Shown piece by piece: positions 1-9,599 of a stretch of 64,000 bases of DNA. A model generated the notes under the pieces. That model was not told the DNA's origin, did not search any database, and saw nothing but the letters and a program-made list of their open reading frames with translations. The translations under genes and the position numbers were made by a program. The number at the start of each line of letters is the position of its first letter. Position 1 is the first letter of the stretch. Source of the stretch: Pisaster brevispinus (Eukaryota; Echinodermata; Asteroidea; Forcipulatida; Asteriidae); assembly GCA_023634235.1 (NCBI GenBank), contig JAMKCF010000009.1, forward strand, positions 7,874,001 through 7,938,000, read 5' to 3'.

Positions 1-398
1 TTTTAAGCAAACATGTGTTCCTTGAAAGTTAACCCTTCTTGATAGGTAAGAATATAATTCAGTGAAATTTTACCAGAATTTAGGGAGATAAATGGGTGGC
101 TCCATGCAGAAAATTTGCCCTTGACTTGAGTTGAGGAAAGTGTTGAGTTAGTTGTGCCCCGTTGTGCCAATTGTGTAGTTGGTGTCCTTGTATTTTCCTT
201 CCCCCATGTTCCACAAGTCAAGTGGGATTCTGTGATTAGTAAGTGTAAATGTGTGACATTTTAATTCGACTACTGCTGTACTTGGGCATGTTTAGGCCTA
301 CTCTAATGATAGGTTTCCCCCAATCTATTGACTCCAGAAAAAGCATACTTTACATGACATGCATGATACATTTATTATTATTATTAATGAATACCGGA
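1..398. other. Noncoding DNA, no gene seen
   Basis: The short open frames here have no recognisable domain. A TTA microsatellite sits near 371-385, just before the minisatellite arm at 399. Confidence 0.5.
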
Positions 399-530
399 CA
401 CTTCGGCACCTTGCAAACTCGGCACCTTGCAAACTCGGCACCTTGCCAACTCGGCACCCGATCGGCACCAAGAATGTTGGCACCATACAAACTGGGCATC
501 GGCCTATTTTTCATTAACAAACTCGGCACC
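399..530. repeat. ACTCGGCACC minisatellite, left arm of a 1.2-kb fold-back
   Basis: Degenerate tandem units of about 16 bp (ACTCGGCACCTTGCAA). The same array occurs in opposite orientation at 1493-1581. Both arms begin at their outer edge with CACTTCGGCACCTTGCAAA, so 399-1581 looks like one fold-back unit with repeat-array ends. Confidence 0.7.
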
Positions 531-1492
531 AAAGGAAAGACCAAGCAATCACTACCAGAGCTCGAATTTGGTGGAAATATCCACAAGACCAAAGGGCTTG
601 TAGCTCAAAATGTTTACTGGACCAGAATTTATTTTCCAAGACCGGAATCCAAATAAGTTGAACCAGCACAAAGAGAAAGTCTACTCTCATTTGTCTTAAA
701 TGTGTAGTGTACTTCGATATACTGAAGAGAATTGACAGATATTTATTCAGATTCCTAGTCAACATTTTTTCACAAAAATATTACACAATGAGGTAGCCTA
801 TTCAATTGATAAAACACAAGACCACCGGGCTTGTCCGGTTGTGAGTTGACTGGCCCGATGCTAAAATCACTGGCCTCGGGCCTGCGGTCCAGTGTTAATT
901 TCGACCCCTGACTACCTGTTTTCGCCGGAAGGGTCACGTCAAGTGGTTGGAGGTAGAAATAGACCTCCATGATTAAAGTAACGTACATGTACTTGGACAA
1001 TAAAAATGATTGAGGGATTTTTCGATCCTTTCGATTTACAACATTGGTGCAAACGTGGTAATTTCACGTGAAAAGAGGTTAGCATCATTATTCATAGGGC
1101 GGCTTGCGAACGCTAAGCCCCGAGGTCCTTTTGGTGTCCTTTGACCGTGGTCCCTGTGAAGTCCAACTATACACGGAGAAGGCCTATTGGTGATTTAAAT
1201 TTAATCATATGGAGGACTCTTTCTCCATGATTTTTGGGCAGAGTAAACAAAGTTTGTTTACAAACAGACATTTTAATAGTACATTTTAAACTTTAAACAG
1301 AAGTAAAGGTCACAGGTGGTCACACTTTGAGTAAAATTTTTAAACAACTCCAGGGTCTTTCACATGGTCTGAAGGTCTTGAATGTAGCGTAGATATAATT
1401 TTTTATCAATCATCAATGAAATTACCTCCATGTTTACATGTACCATACCACGCAGCAGTAAACCGGCTGTTTTCGAATTTGTGTTTGTGCAT

Positions 1493-1581
1493 GTGCCGAG
1501 TTTGCTAGGTGCCGAGATTGTGGGTGCCCACTTTGCAAGGTGCCGAGTTTGTTGGTGCCGAGTTTGCAAGGTGCCGAAGTG
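1493..1581. repeat. Right, inverted arm of the GGCACC minisatellite fold-back
   Basis: Reverse-complement copies of the units at 399-530 (TTGCAAGGTGCCGAGT pattern), ending TGCCGAAGTG at 1581, which mirrors the outer edge of the left arm. The 960 bp between the arms shows no gene that I can recognise. Confidence 0.65.
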
Positions 1582-1735
1582 ACTGGTTACCCATTTAACA
1601 TATGTCTTTAAAAAGGGGTCACAGAAAAGTGCTCCGCAATCCAAGAAAAAGCTTTTGATTGTAGGCATAAAGATTGGTAATCCAAAATCTTATGAACTAT
1701 AGGTCATCACTTTGCGGCTCATATATCAACTTTAG

Positions 1736-2172
1736 TCCCACTTGTGTGGAGTCTGGAGTCTGAATCCTTGCTCCCACTTCCAGGTCTATAACTTGTGCAG
1801 TTTAAGATGTCTAGGCAGGCGCATCCCCTACGGGTCCACTTAACCTCTTATAAAAAGTGAGACTTACCTTTCCTCGAGTGCTTTGTTTGCTAAAATTACT
1901 AAACTGTTAAAAAGTTAATGCAATTATTCCTCTGCAATTCGCTCAAAATTACTTCCAACCATGTCCAAGATGGATCCGTTAGTAATTTCAGCAACCAAAG
2001 CACTTGACTCAAGGGAAGCTACATGTAAGAGGTAAGTGGACACATTTAGTTGGTTAAACACGCTGATTCCCCCGGGATGCACCTACATCTATGACACCTA
2101 AAAACTGCACAATTTAAAGACCTGGTAGTGTGGCCGAGGATTCAGAGGTTGGATCAGAGGTTCACACGCAGG
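1736..2172. repeat. Large imperfect inverted repeat containing AKIP1 exon 1
   Basis: The left arm, about 1736-1906, read on the minus strand matches the right arm, about 1979-2172, with small indels. Shared words in order include AGTAATTT.AGCAA.CAAAGCACT, AAGAGG(T)TAAGTGGAC, ACTGCACAA, AGACCTGG and AGGATTCAGA. The right arm holds most of AKIP1 exon 1 and its splice donor (AAGAG|GTAAGT). In the left arm the equivalent donor carries an extra T (AAGAGGTTAAGT) and there is no matching start codon, so the copy does not look like a working exon. The spacer is about 70 bp, so the DNA or a transcript could form a cruciform or long hairpin. Confidence 0.7.
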
Positions 2173-5100
2173 GCCAATTTTATATCCGTGGCCAAGTCCC
2201 CGCTAGTTCCGTGTTCCCCGGCCCGGGGCCAGGAGTCTGGGACTACAATTGCATACATGCATACAGTACATTAGTGATAAGCTATCAAAATAATGATTTC
2301 CCCTCCCCCTGTTTTGTCCATACAGGAGGACTGGATGTCGTGCACATTGTGTAGAACAGGAAGACAGGGACTTGATGTGTTACAGAGGGCACAACAGCGT
2401 AAGGTAGAATGGCCTCAACAGACTCATCATGAACAGTCACCAATACAGGTTAATAATAGGCCCTATTTTATTTATTTATTTATTTTTTCTTTTCCCGTTA
2501 TTACAGCCAAGGACTAGGAACCAATTAATATTGTTTTGGGGATTTTTTGAAAGGGTTATATTATTCAATCAGGAAGGAAATCATGGAAATAAAAATAGCT
2601 AAGGCCTAATACACATGAAACATTCTTAATTTCCAGAATTTAACCTAAAATGCATTTGTAACGGAGGTGAACTTTTCTAAAGCATGTAAACGTCTCACTT
2701 TCAAGCGTGCAAGGAATGGTCTGCTATCCTTCATCTTCATGTTAAACATGTAAAACAATGCAATGAAGGGTCAGTCTCCAGGTACTTTTTTAGGTACATT
2801 TAAAAAAAAAGTTTACTGGTATTAGGGATAATCTTGTTGTCTTAACGTGTTTTTACCTAAGAGTCTTGTTGAGCTAATCATTGACTTGGGTCCAAAACGT
2901 AGAAGAAATCTCACAAATGGTGCACAAATCATTTCCTCTTCTTACAAAGTTTTGCATTAAAAGTTTCCTCTCGCACTCCAGGCCTGGTACTTCGTAGAGG
3001 TAATGGAGGCAATTGCTTCCATGCCCCCTGGCTATCGGCTCGGTGCCCCTTGAAATGTTCCAGTAGAAGTGTACATTTCCCACGTTGAGGTTCCCTTTTA
3101 CCAAGGAAAAACTGCAGTGCCCTTACAAGAAGCATTCGGTTTGGCACTCTTTGCATGCAAAGTACTTTCAGTCCACAGTAGCGGCAAATATAAGACACAA
3201 GATAGGCCATCCTGTAGTTGAATGCACAGAATGCGCTGGGAGGGGGGGGGGACACAAAGGCCAAATTGTATTTGAATTATAACATGTCTGTAAATAATTT
3301 TTTACCCCTGTCTAATATAGGATGCAATGAAGTATACCACAATAGATGATGCTTTTTCAAGTATCCTACAGTATATGTCTACCACGACTAGACAGTGTCG
3401 GGTAAGTCAGTTACATCACACTACACAATGTTACTGAATTTGTTTGAAGTTTACAAGACACACAAATTGAAGTGGCAGTGTGGTTCATTTAGGAGAAAAA
3501 TAATTATCAGGATTCTGTGTTTTCCTCTGGAATAAAAGCTTTTTGTAAAAGAAACTTTTCACGTCTTTTTAAAGCCTGCACTAATCTGTATAGTTTTGTC
3601 TGATTAACAGAAAAGAAAAAGTCATACTGTGCTAAACTGTGGGATGGCTAAATTTAAATCATTGTTATGATTTTAAGACTTGAGTCTTTTCCTCAGGCTA
3701 GCTCGTCAATTGTAACATGAACTGTACGTTACATTTCACAGAGATATTACAGGAGTGCTCCACGTGCACAGCATAATACATTAGACAAACAACACACCAA
3801 GAGATTCCACACTCCACAGTATACTGAGGTTCACAAGAAACACCCAGTGAGTATTCACTCTTGCCAGAGTTTTCTTTTAAAGTCAAAATATCATGCAAGA
3901 TATTTTCTTCTTCACTCGTTAGTTTTCAATAGAGTAAATTGATTAAATAAACCATCAAGTTGTCATAAATAGAAAGTGCATCATAAAAAGGTGCTAATTT
4001 TTTATGAAACAGCATTCAGACTACTTGCACTGACTTAGTCTTGGGTGCAAGACGTTATTAGCGGATCCTTGTTACACGATTGCCGAGCTATAACATTACA
4101 GTCTTGGCTAGCGGGCACTATATTTTAACGATCCCACAGCTAGCTTGGGCAGCTCATAGGCTAAGTCAAGTTTGTGGAACATACATGAATGGTGCCCGTT
4201 ACTTGTGAGTCGAATAACATCAGGTCGGCGTGCGTGTGTGCGTACTGTAACTTAGCCAGTAACGCCTTGCATCAAGACTAGCACTGAAGTCACATGCCAC
4301 TGTCTGCTGGCATGGTCTACCATTTTGGGAGTCAAATAACATGTAATGTAAAATACATGGTGCGTGTGTTATCATCTGCACGTTGCCTCATCTAAAATGG
4401 AGACTGATCGGTGACTTGACTCCCAAAATAGCTCAACCAAGATTTGTTGTGGGTGATGACGTCAGGTGAATTGGGCTAATAAGATTAAAATGTAGCATTA
4501 TGATTATTTAAACTTGCCTGCCCAGGCAGTTTGAAGATTGACACAGTTTTCTTGTGTCTACCAAAAACTTTCCGAGGCAACTTTGCCCCTGGAATTCCCT
4601 GCGAATGTTACAAAAAGTGCCTGGCAACCATGATAGACACTGTATGCATACACAACCTTTCCAGTCGGGGAACAAGACAGGTTGAAATCTTATGAATAGA
4701 TGTGAATTAGAGGATTTCAGTGATGATAGGTGGCAGCAGACCCACATGGTACATGTATTATTCTTTGTGCTGAGGTTTGTGTTAAGGGTGCACCCCACTA
4801 AATAGGGAGTAAACAGTGCGACGGCCTCACAAATATTTTGTAGGCCCTCCGAATATTCTATACTAGACAGATTTGAGAGCCAAAGAAAAGGGTTAAATTG
4901 TAAAAATTTGCACAATTGTGACCAGGCGGTTGTTAGCTTCCAACTTCAAGTAGTTTGGATGGCCTAGGCCCTGATCAAATTGTCCTATTTGCCGAGTGGT
5001 GTATGGCCATTTTTCCAAGATTGATGCCTGTACATTTGGAAATTTACAGAAGTGTAGGGAGAATAACTTGATGGGCATTTGGACTACCCATGTCAAATTG

Positions 5101-5479
5101 AGCAGAGGATACAAAAGTTTAGGAGTCAATGGATCATTTTCTCCTTTTTTTCTTCTTCTTTTTCATTTTTAAAGTATTTTGAATATTTAGTATTTTGCAC
5201 TGTATGCTATGGGAGTTTATCTAGTGGGGTCCCCCCCCCCCCCTAAAAATTGGAAATGAATATATATATATCTGCTGCCACCAAGGGTTTCAACGTCTGG
5301 CGGCCATTTTTAATGATTGCTATCTTGCATTCCAGTTACTGAGATCTGAGGATGTTCACGTCATGGTCGCCCCAGGGACATATGCTGTGACTGCTGGTGC
5401 TTGGGGTACATCTCAACAACAGACCCATGTGGTTCATGTCAACCAGGGGCAAAGTGTGGATCTTGATTTTGTACTCTAG
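1961..5479 (+). CDS. AKIP1: A-kinase-interacting protein 1 homologue, 5 coding exons
   Basis: In other animals AKIP1 binds the catalytic subunit of protein kinase A, affects its nuclear retention and modulates NF-kB p65. Coding exons: 1961-2031, 2355-2448, 3321-3401, 3742-3846 and 5336-5479. All have GT/AG borders and compatible phases (2,0,0,0), giving 164 aa; human is about 210 aa. Three blocks match the family as I remember it. An N-terminal helix reads GLDVLQRAQQRKVEW (human-like LALEVLERAKRRAVDW). A middle block YMSTTTRQCRRYYRSAP spans the exon 3/4 junction. The C-terminus reads PGTYAVTAG, then THVVHVNQGQSVDLDF. The segment between the middle and C-terminal blocks is shorter than in mammals. 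The ATG at 1961 begins MSKMD; the ATG at 1970 (MDPLV) aligns slightly better with the human start, so the exact start is open. The acceptor at 2355 was chosen over 2326 because only it keeps frame with exon 1. Confidence 0.88.
4235..4480. mobile_element. Fold-back repeat in the last AKIP1 intron
   Basis: The word ATTTTGGGAGTCAA at about 4322-4335 recurs inverted as TTGACTCCCAAAAT at about 4417-4430. It is followed by CAACCAAGATT and TGATGACGTCA. A related sequence in reverse orientation is at about 59705-59790 (GACGTCATCA, AATCTTGGTTG, ATTTTGGGAGTCAA), so this is a dispersed family. No target duplication was identified. Confidence 0.5.
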
Positions 5480-5512
5480 CAATAGGGGCTCCCATTCTTT
5501 TGTAATAATCAT

Positions 5513-5946
5513 TTAAAGGTAGGGTCATAGATTGGTAATTACTCCAAAATTGAATGACCGTAAAAACTTTATTGGTAAGAATCACTTCAGCTGGTGATAG
5601 TGTAATCTATTTGACAAAGGATTCCCTTTGAAGTGATATGGTTTCGGTAAGTTTTCATCCCAAAACAATTGAATTTGAGAAATGATTCATGTAGGAGTTG
5701 TTTCTCAGATTCCGATGCTTGGTGTCCGTTTGGGAATGCTGCAGCCAGACATGCAGGCGGTACCCGCTGTGACCTCACTAAACGTTGATGGATCCAATGT
5801 TTTTGTGAAAATACTGCTTTTTGCTGTTTTCTCAAATACACTGTAGTCAGCTGAAACTTTCACATGTGACTTTTATTGTATCTTTCTTGACAATTTTGCC
5901 TATAAGCATTACATTGACAAAAACCAATCTATGACCCTTCCTTTAA
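5513..5946. mobile_element. TTAA-flanked MITE directly after the AKIP1 stop codon
   Basis: The element, 5517-5942, begins AGGTAGGGTCATAGATTGGT. Its other end, read in reverse, is AGGAAGGGTCATAGATTGGT: 19 of 20 positions agree. TTAA lies on both sides (5513-5516 and 5943-5946), as expected of a TTAA-targeting DNA transposon. The 426-bp interior has no coding capacity, so it is non-autonomous. It starts 38 bp after the AKIP1 stop and is probably transcribed as 3' UTR. A lone similar terminus (TGACCCTACCTTTAA) is near 33408-33420. Confidence 0.8.
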
Positions 5947-6680
5947 TTCCTAGCATAGTGTAGGGTGACTAGAGTGAGCCCTCATTGATCGGACTTTGCC
6001 ATGGGAGTTTGGATTCAGTGTGGATTAGTGCAGAACATGGGCGGACCATTGATGCTTACTATGGTCAAAACTTGACTTAGAGATCCAAGTCCAGTGGCAA
6101 AAGGTTATGCCACTCCACTTTCTAGTGCACCTGAGAGAGTTTTGTCAAATTGCTCACACATTCTTCTGAATGCATGTATTCGATATTTTGACCTCAAAGC
6201 TTTGGAGAAGAAAGTGATTCTTAATTATACCAAACCAATGGGAGACTTTTGGGGACTCTAGGTGGCAGCAGACTAGCCAGGTAAACCCAGTGTTCTCAGA
6301 AATGCTTGCATGACTGGAACTTTGTCAACAATAGAAATTTGCCTGGTAAAGCTGCTCCCATTTTCCCCTGCCCACCCCCTACCCATCCTACTAACTCGAC
6401 GACTGTTTTATGTCCTTACATTCAAATCATGTTTTGGTTGGAAGATGTATCTTACCTTCAATGGGATTTGAGTCCTGCATGACACTTCAAGGAATGCATT
6501 TACAACTACACATCTGAAATTTTAATCATGCTTTAACTGCAGGATGCACTGAGGGTTTTATTTAAAAATTATATCATGATTTGTACATTCCTTAAGTGCC
6601 TTTTTAAATGATAGCTGCTCAAAATTATGTAGATATATCAGTTGGTATCATTCAAGCTTTTTTTGTTATGGTTTTCTGTA

Positions 6681-6686
6681 AATAAA
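6681..6686 (+). terminator. Candidate poly(A) signal of AKIP1
   Basis: AATAAA lies about 1.2 kb past the AKIP1 stop and is followed by a T/G-rich stretch (GTGTTGTTTT), the usual arrangement for 3'-end formation. If used, the 3' UTR would include the MITE at 5517-5942. Confidence 0.5.
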
Positions 6687-7485
6687 GTGTTGTTTTAATG
6701 ATAAAAATTATAACTGTGTCCTCTACAAATTGTGTGTCAGTGATATGAACGGGGGGGGGGGTGCCCCTTTGTGTTCAGTTTTGTTTAGGCAAGGGACTTT
6801 TATTTTGTTGGTGTCCTGGAACTTTGTAAGTTATTTTTATGCCATAATCATAATTATACTCCAGACAGTAAAGGAAGTCCTATTGGTTGAAAGGAGCCAC
6901 ATGACCAAAATAAAGACATAGCCGGTGTTGTTTAAAAAACCTGGCTAAAGCGTGTTCCGGCTTTCATGCCATAGGCCTATTGGTACACAAGACTACGCAG
7001 GTACTAATAAAGCGTTACCCACTCGATACATACGGTTTTCAATGTAAAATATACTTCAGGATTTGAAAGATTTAATGAGAGACAGCTAGGAAACCTTACA
7101 TGGTCGTGGCCGTGGTCATGACAGTGCCAGAATCTTGTCGCCGCCACTCTTTTATTTTCTTAGTATTTGCTTGTTTTGATCTTTTGATCTTGCTTTGACA
7201 TTCCTGTCTCTGGGGAAACCATTATTTGGACTTGTTTATGTGACCCTTGATGTCGCAACAGTAAAAGGAGAATACGCAGCGCTGTACCCCAAGGTTAAGT
7301 GCAGGCCTATAAAATAATCAGATGGAAACACACGCACAATGACAATGTGTCAGGCTTCAACACATTAATTTTAATGGCCAGAATGTAACCTTGGGATCAG
7401 AGCAAATAACAAGTTACAAGAAGAAGAAAAGCAAAAAACAACCAACTTCTGCTGTCGCGACGGTATCACAAAAATGGACTGCACA

Positions 7486-7608
7486 TGACGTCATTGACCG
7501 CCATCTTTGATAAACAATGAAAGAGTGCGCGCATGTACGCGCTCCGCACGACTCTCAACCAATGACAGCTCTTTACGCGTACACGTTTCATAAGCGATGG
7601 CGGCCAAT
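7486..7608 (+). promoter_or_regulatory. Promoter-like cluster (CRE, CCAAT, YY1-like), probably of ZC3H14
   Basis: A perfect cAMP-response palindrome TGACGTCA lies at 7486-7493. A YY1-type AAGATGGCGG word, minus strand, lies at about 7497-7506. CCAAT boxes lie at 7559-7563 and 7604-7608, and a second ATGGCGGC word at about 7597-7604. The segment has more CpG (GCGCGC, ACGCG) than its surroundings. No TATA box is evident, which suits a housekeeping gene. A donor-like AACG|GTAAGT follows at 7985/7986. Linking it to ZC3H14 is inference. Confidence 0.45.
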
Positions 7609-7619
7609 GCAAGGGGTCT

Positions 7620-7985
7620 AGCTATCGCCCATCTGAGACTCCGAAGTTTTAAACACGAGATGCTCTGTGTTTGTGTTAAGTTTTAGCGCTCCGAAAAGGT
7701 TTCAGAATCGTAAAATTTACTTGTAAACCGATTGGTTCAAAAAAGAAAGACAGGAAACTAACAAACTCTGTGTTGCGTTTGTGAAGTTTGAAATGATGAT
7801 AGAGATTGTAAAAATCCAATATGTTGTTCGGGATTTACGATTTTTTTTAAACATTAAACTTTAACTTTTAACTGAACTCGAGGTAGAGCGATTTTTGTGA
7901 CCGTACCTTGAACCACGGCAGTATTTGTAGGCCCCGGGGTACGATATCACTGATTAGTCTACCTGTTGCTGCTGCATGAACAACG
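7620..7985 (+). other. Possible 5' noncoding exon of ZC3H14
   Basis: The stretch ends in a strong donor (AACG|GTAAGT at 7985/7986) and lies just downstream of the promoter-like cluster. It could splice to an acceptor such as TTCTGGAG|ATTTT at 9538/9539, just before the ZC3H14 start codon. The 5' edge is arbitrary. A 28-codon frame (ATG at 7597) overlaps its beginning and could be an upstream ORF. Confidence 0.25.
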
Positions 7986-8039
7986 GTAAGTTGTTATGTA
8001 GGTAGAATTATCGTGGGGTTTTAATTTGCGTTGTTTTAA

Positions 8040-8345
8040 TAATAAATAGTCAGTTTCCCTTGTGGTTTATTACTTGATATTTATTATTAAAAAGTCGCTT
8101 CCCCTTAAGGTGATCCCGTGGCTGCCGCTTCCCAGGTTGTATCGTAAACTTGGGTGTGATCCCTGGCTACACGGCAGCTAACGGTTGCATGGCTTCTGAC
8201 TGGCACCCCCGAACAAAGATATTGACTAATAGGGAGACTGCCAACATAGGGCTGGATAGGAGTCAGTTGGTAGAGCGCCGGTACGTTAATCCGGAGGTCG
8301 TTGGTTCAAATCCCTCTCCAGTCAATTTTTCTTTGTTCAAACCCA
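8040..8345 (+). mobile_element. tRNA-derived SINE-like element, tRNA-Asn-like module
   Basis: At about 8247-8320 a tRNA-like segment has an A box (AGTTGGTAGAGCGCC), an anticodon arm closed by CCGG/CCGG with a GTT triplet in the loop, a B box (GGTTCAAATCC), and a 7-bp acceptor-like pairing (GGCTGGA with TCCAGTC, one G-T). The D arm has extra bases and the T stem is mismatched, so it is not a functional tRNA. About 200 bp upstream (AACTTGGGTGTGATCCCTGG and following) recurs with it in reverse at 19680-19870. A third copy is at 40741-40870. Confidence 0.65.
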
Positions 8346-8682
8346 AATTGTTTTATTTTATCGAAGAAAAAGTTTTGCTTCATCGAGTCCGCGTTCAGCC
8401 ACATACCTCTGTCCCGCCCGCACTGAGCATGGTCAAACTGAAGTAAATAGTTTAGGCCTAACTACGTGTAGGCCTTTTGAAAAGGGCACCTACCTTCTCT
8501 TGATTCCTTTGTAATTCAAATCGTTAGCCCTGAAATTTGAGTTTTTATAAGAAAAAAAAGAAGAGAAAATTTAAAGGAAAACAAGTTACAAAAAACTTAG
8601 GCCTATCGCTGATTTTGAAGCTGATCGGAACTACCCACCACTCGTTGGCCCAATAGTATACCTGTTGACCCCCCCCCCCCCC

Positions 8683-8879
8683 ACACACACACACAAGTGT
8701 GTAAACACCTCCAATCGGGGACCTCCTATTGTCCCTCTTTTGTTTGGACTCTAACTTTTTGGCAACAGCTCCCATTGGTTTTGTACACAATTTCTAACTG
8801 GGGACCTTTGCCCAACCGGGGACCCTATTGTCCTCTTTTGTTATAGGTCCCCGGTTTGAATGTGAAAACAAACTCACAA
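8683..8879 (+). repeat. GGGGACC-rich dispersed repeat, copy 1
   Basis: A unit of about 195 bp after a C-run and CA repeat. It contains CACCTCCAATCGGGGACC, TTTTGGCAACAGCTCCCATT and GGACCCTATTGTCCTCTTTT, and ends TAGGTCCCCGGTTTGAATG. Copies at 40155-40357 and 40521-40716 are almost identical, so the family moved or converted recently. A diverged copy is at 11921-12055. Confidence 0.75.
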
Positions 8880-9269
8880 CCCCACCAGCCCAGCCCCGCC
8901 TCACACCCAATCAGAAACCGTTTGTGTTGTGGCTATGGATGACATAATCAACGTGTGGAAGAAGGCTTGCATTTGCATCCGTGCCCCTGGGTTGCAAATG
9001 TAAGCATTCTCCGCCACGTGCTCATGTCTTTCACCTCTGGCCGCGGGCCTAGGCTACAGTGACGTACATTAGGCCTGTTGGCACAAAAGATGCTGCGTGT
9101 AACAAGGGACCGTGTCAACAAAAGTTGCAGCTTTTACCAGAGAAAACAAATTGCCAGCAGTTTTACTGCTTCTAAAAGTGCCCCATATTATGAGAAGGTG
9201 ACGGCCTCAAATCTTCGGAACAAAAAGTTTAAGCGGGGGGGGGGGGGGTACCACCCGACGAGGGACACC

Positions 9270-9440
9270 GTGTGACGTCACTTAGTCTGGTGCATAATGT
9301 TTGTACCCCAGTCTTCTTTCTCATTCTTAAGCATAACATGACATGATAAACATTGTACATTGTACAATGTCTATGTACATATAATGTACATACATCTATA
9401 ATATACATGTACATGTACATGTGAACTTTTGTGTACATCG
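9270..9440. repeat. Low-complexity TGTACA/TACATG tract
   Basis: Overlapping self-complementary words TGTACA and TACATG recur many times, especially 9350-9436. A G-run of about 14 lies just before it at 9236-9249. Confidence 0.6.
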
Positions 9441-9538
9441 TGTGTACGATCTACGTCGTCAATCCATTCCGTAGCTCTGCAGAGCATGCAAGAATCAATG
9501 CTTTAGTGAATGGTTTGTTTGCACATTTTATTCTGGAG

Positions 9539-9599
9539 ATTTTATGCACTGTTTTCAACGATGGATATTGGTAGCAGTGAGATGAGTCAGAAGATAAGG
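9539..9599 (+). CDS. ZC3H14: ZC3H14 first coding exon with overlapping uORF
   Basis: ATG at 9561 gives MDIGSSEMSQKIR, then a GTGAGA donor, matching the human start MEIGTEISRKIR. Splicing to 12895 continues SAIKAKLVDLGSYVDDELPD. If the acceptor at 9538/9539 is used, an upstream ATG at 9544 opens a 13-codon frame that ends at 9585, overlapping the main start out of frame. That could lower translation. Confidence 0.75.

Noticed and set aside
249..656. Plus-strand frame of 135 codons with repeated Q-T-R-H / L-G-T words
   Set aside because: Translation of the GGCACC minisatellite; the inverted array at 1493-1581 gives the same peptide on the other strand.
1868..1906. Minus-strand exon (V-I-L-A-N-K-A-L-E) with a GTAAGT donor
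   Set aside because: Part of the inverted copy of AKIP1 exon 1; no start codon, and its GTAAGT is not at the position equivalent to the real donor.
2326..2354. Earlier acceptor for AKIP1 exon 2
   Set aside because: Breaks the frame coming from exon 1; the acceptor at 2355 restores the conserved helix.
4508..4915. Minus-strand frame of 135 codons
   Set aside because: Lies in the last AKIP1 intron, no recognisable family and ordinary length for chance in this window.
8247..8320. Functional tRNA-Asn gene
   Set aside because: Extra D-arm bases, mismatched T stem, C instead of T before the anticodon, and sequence shared with dispersed copies: a SINE.
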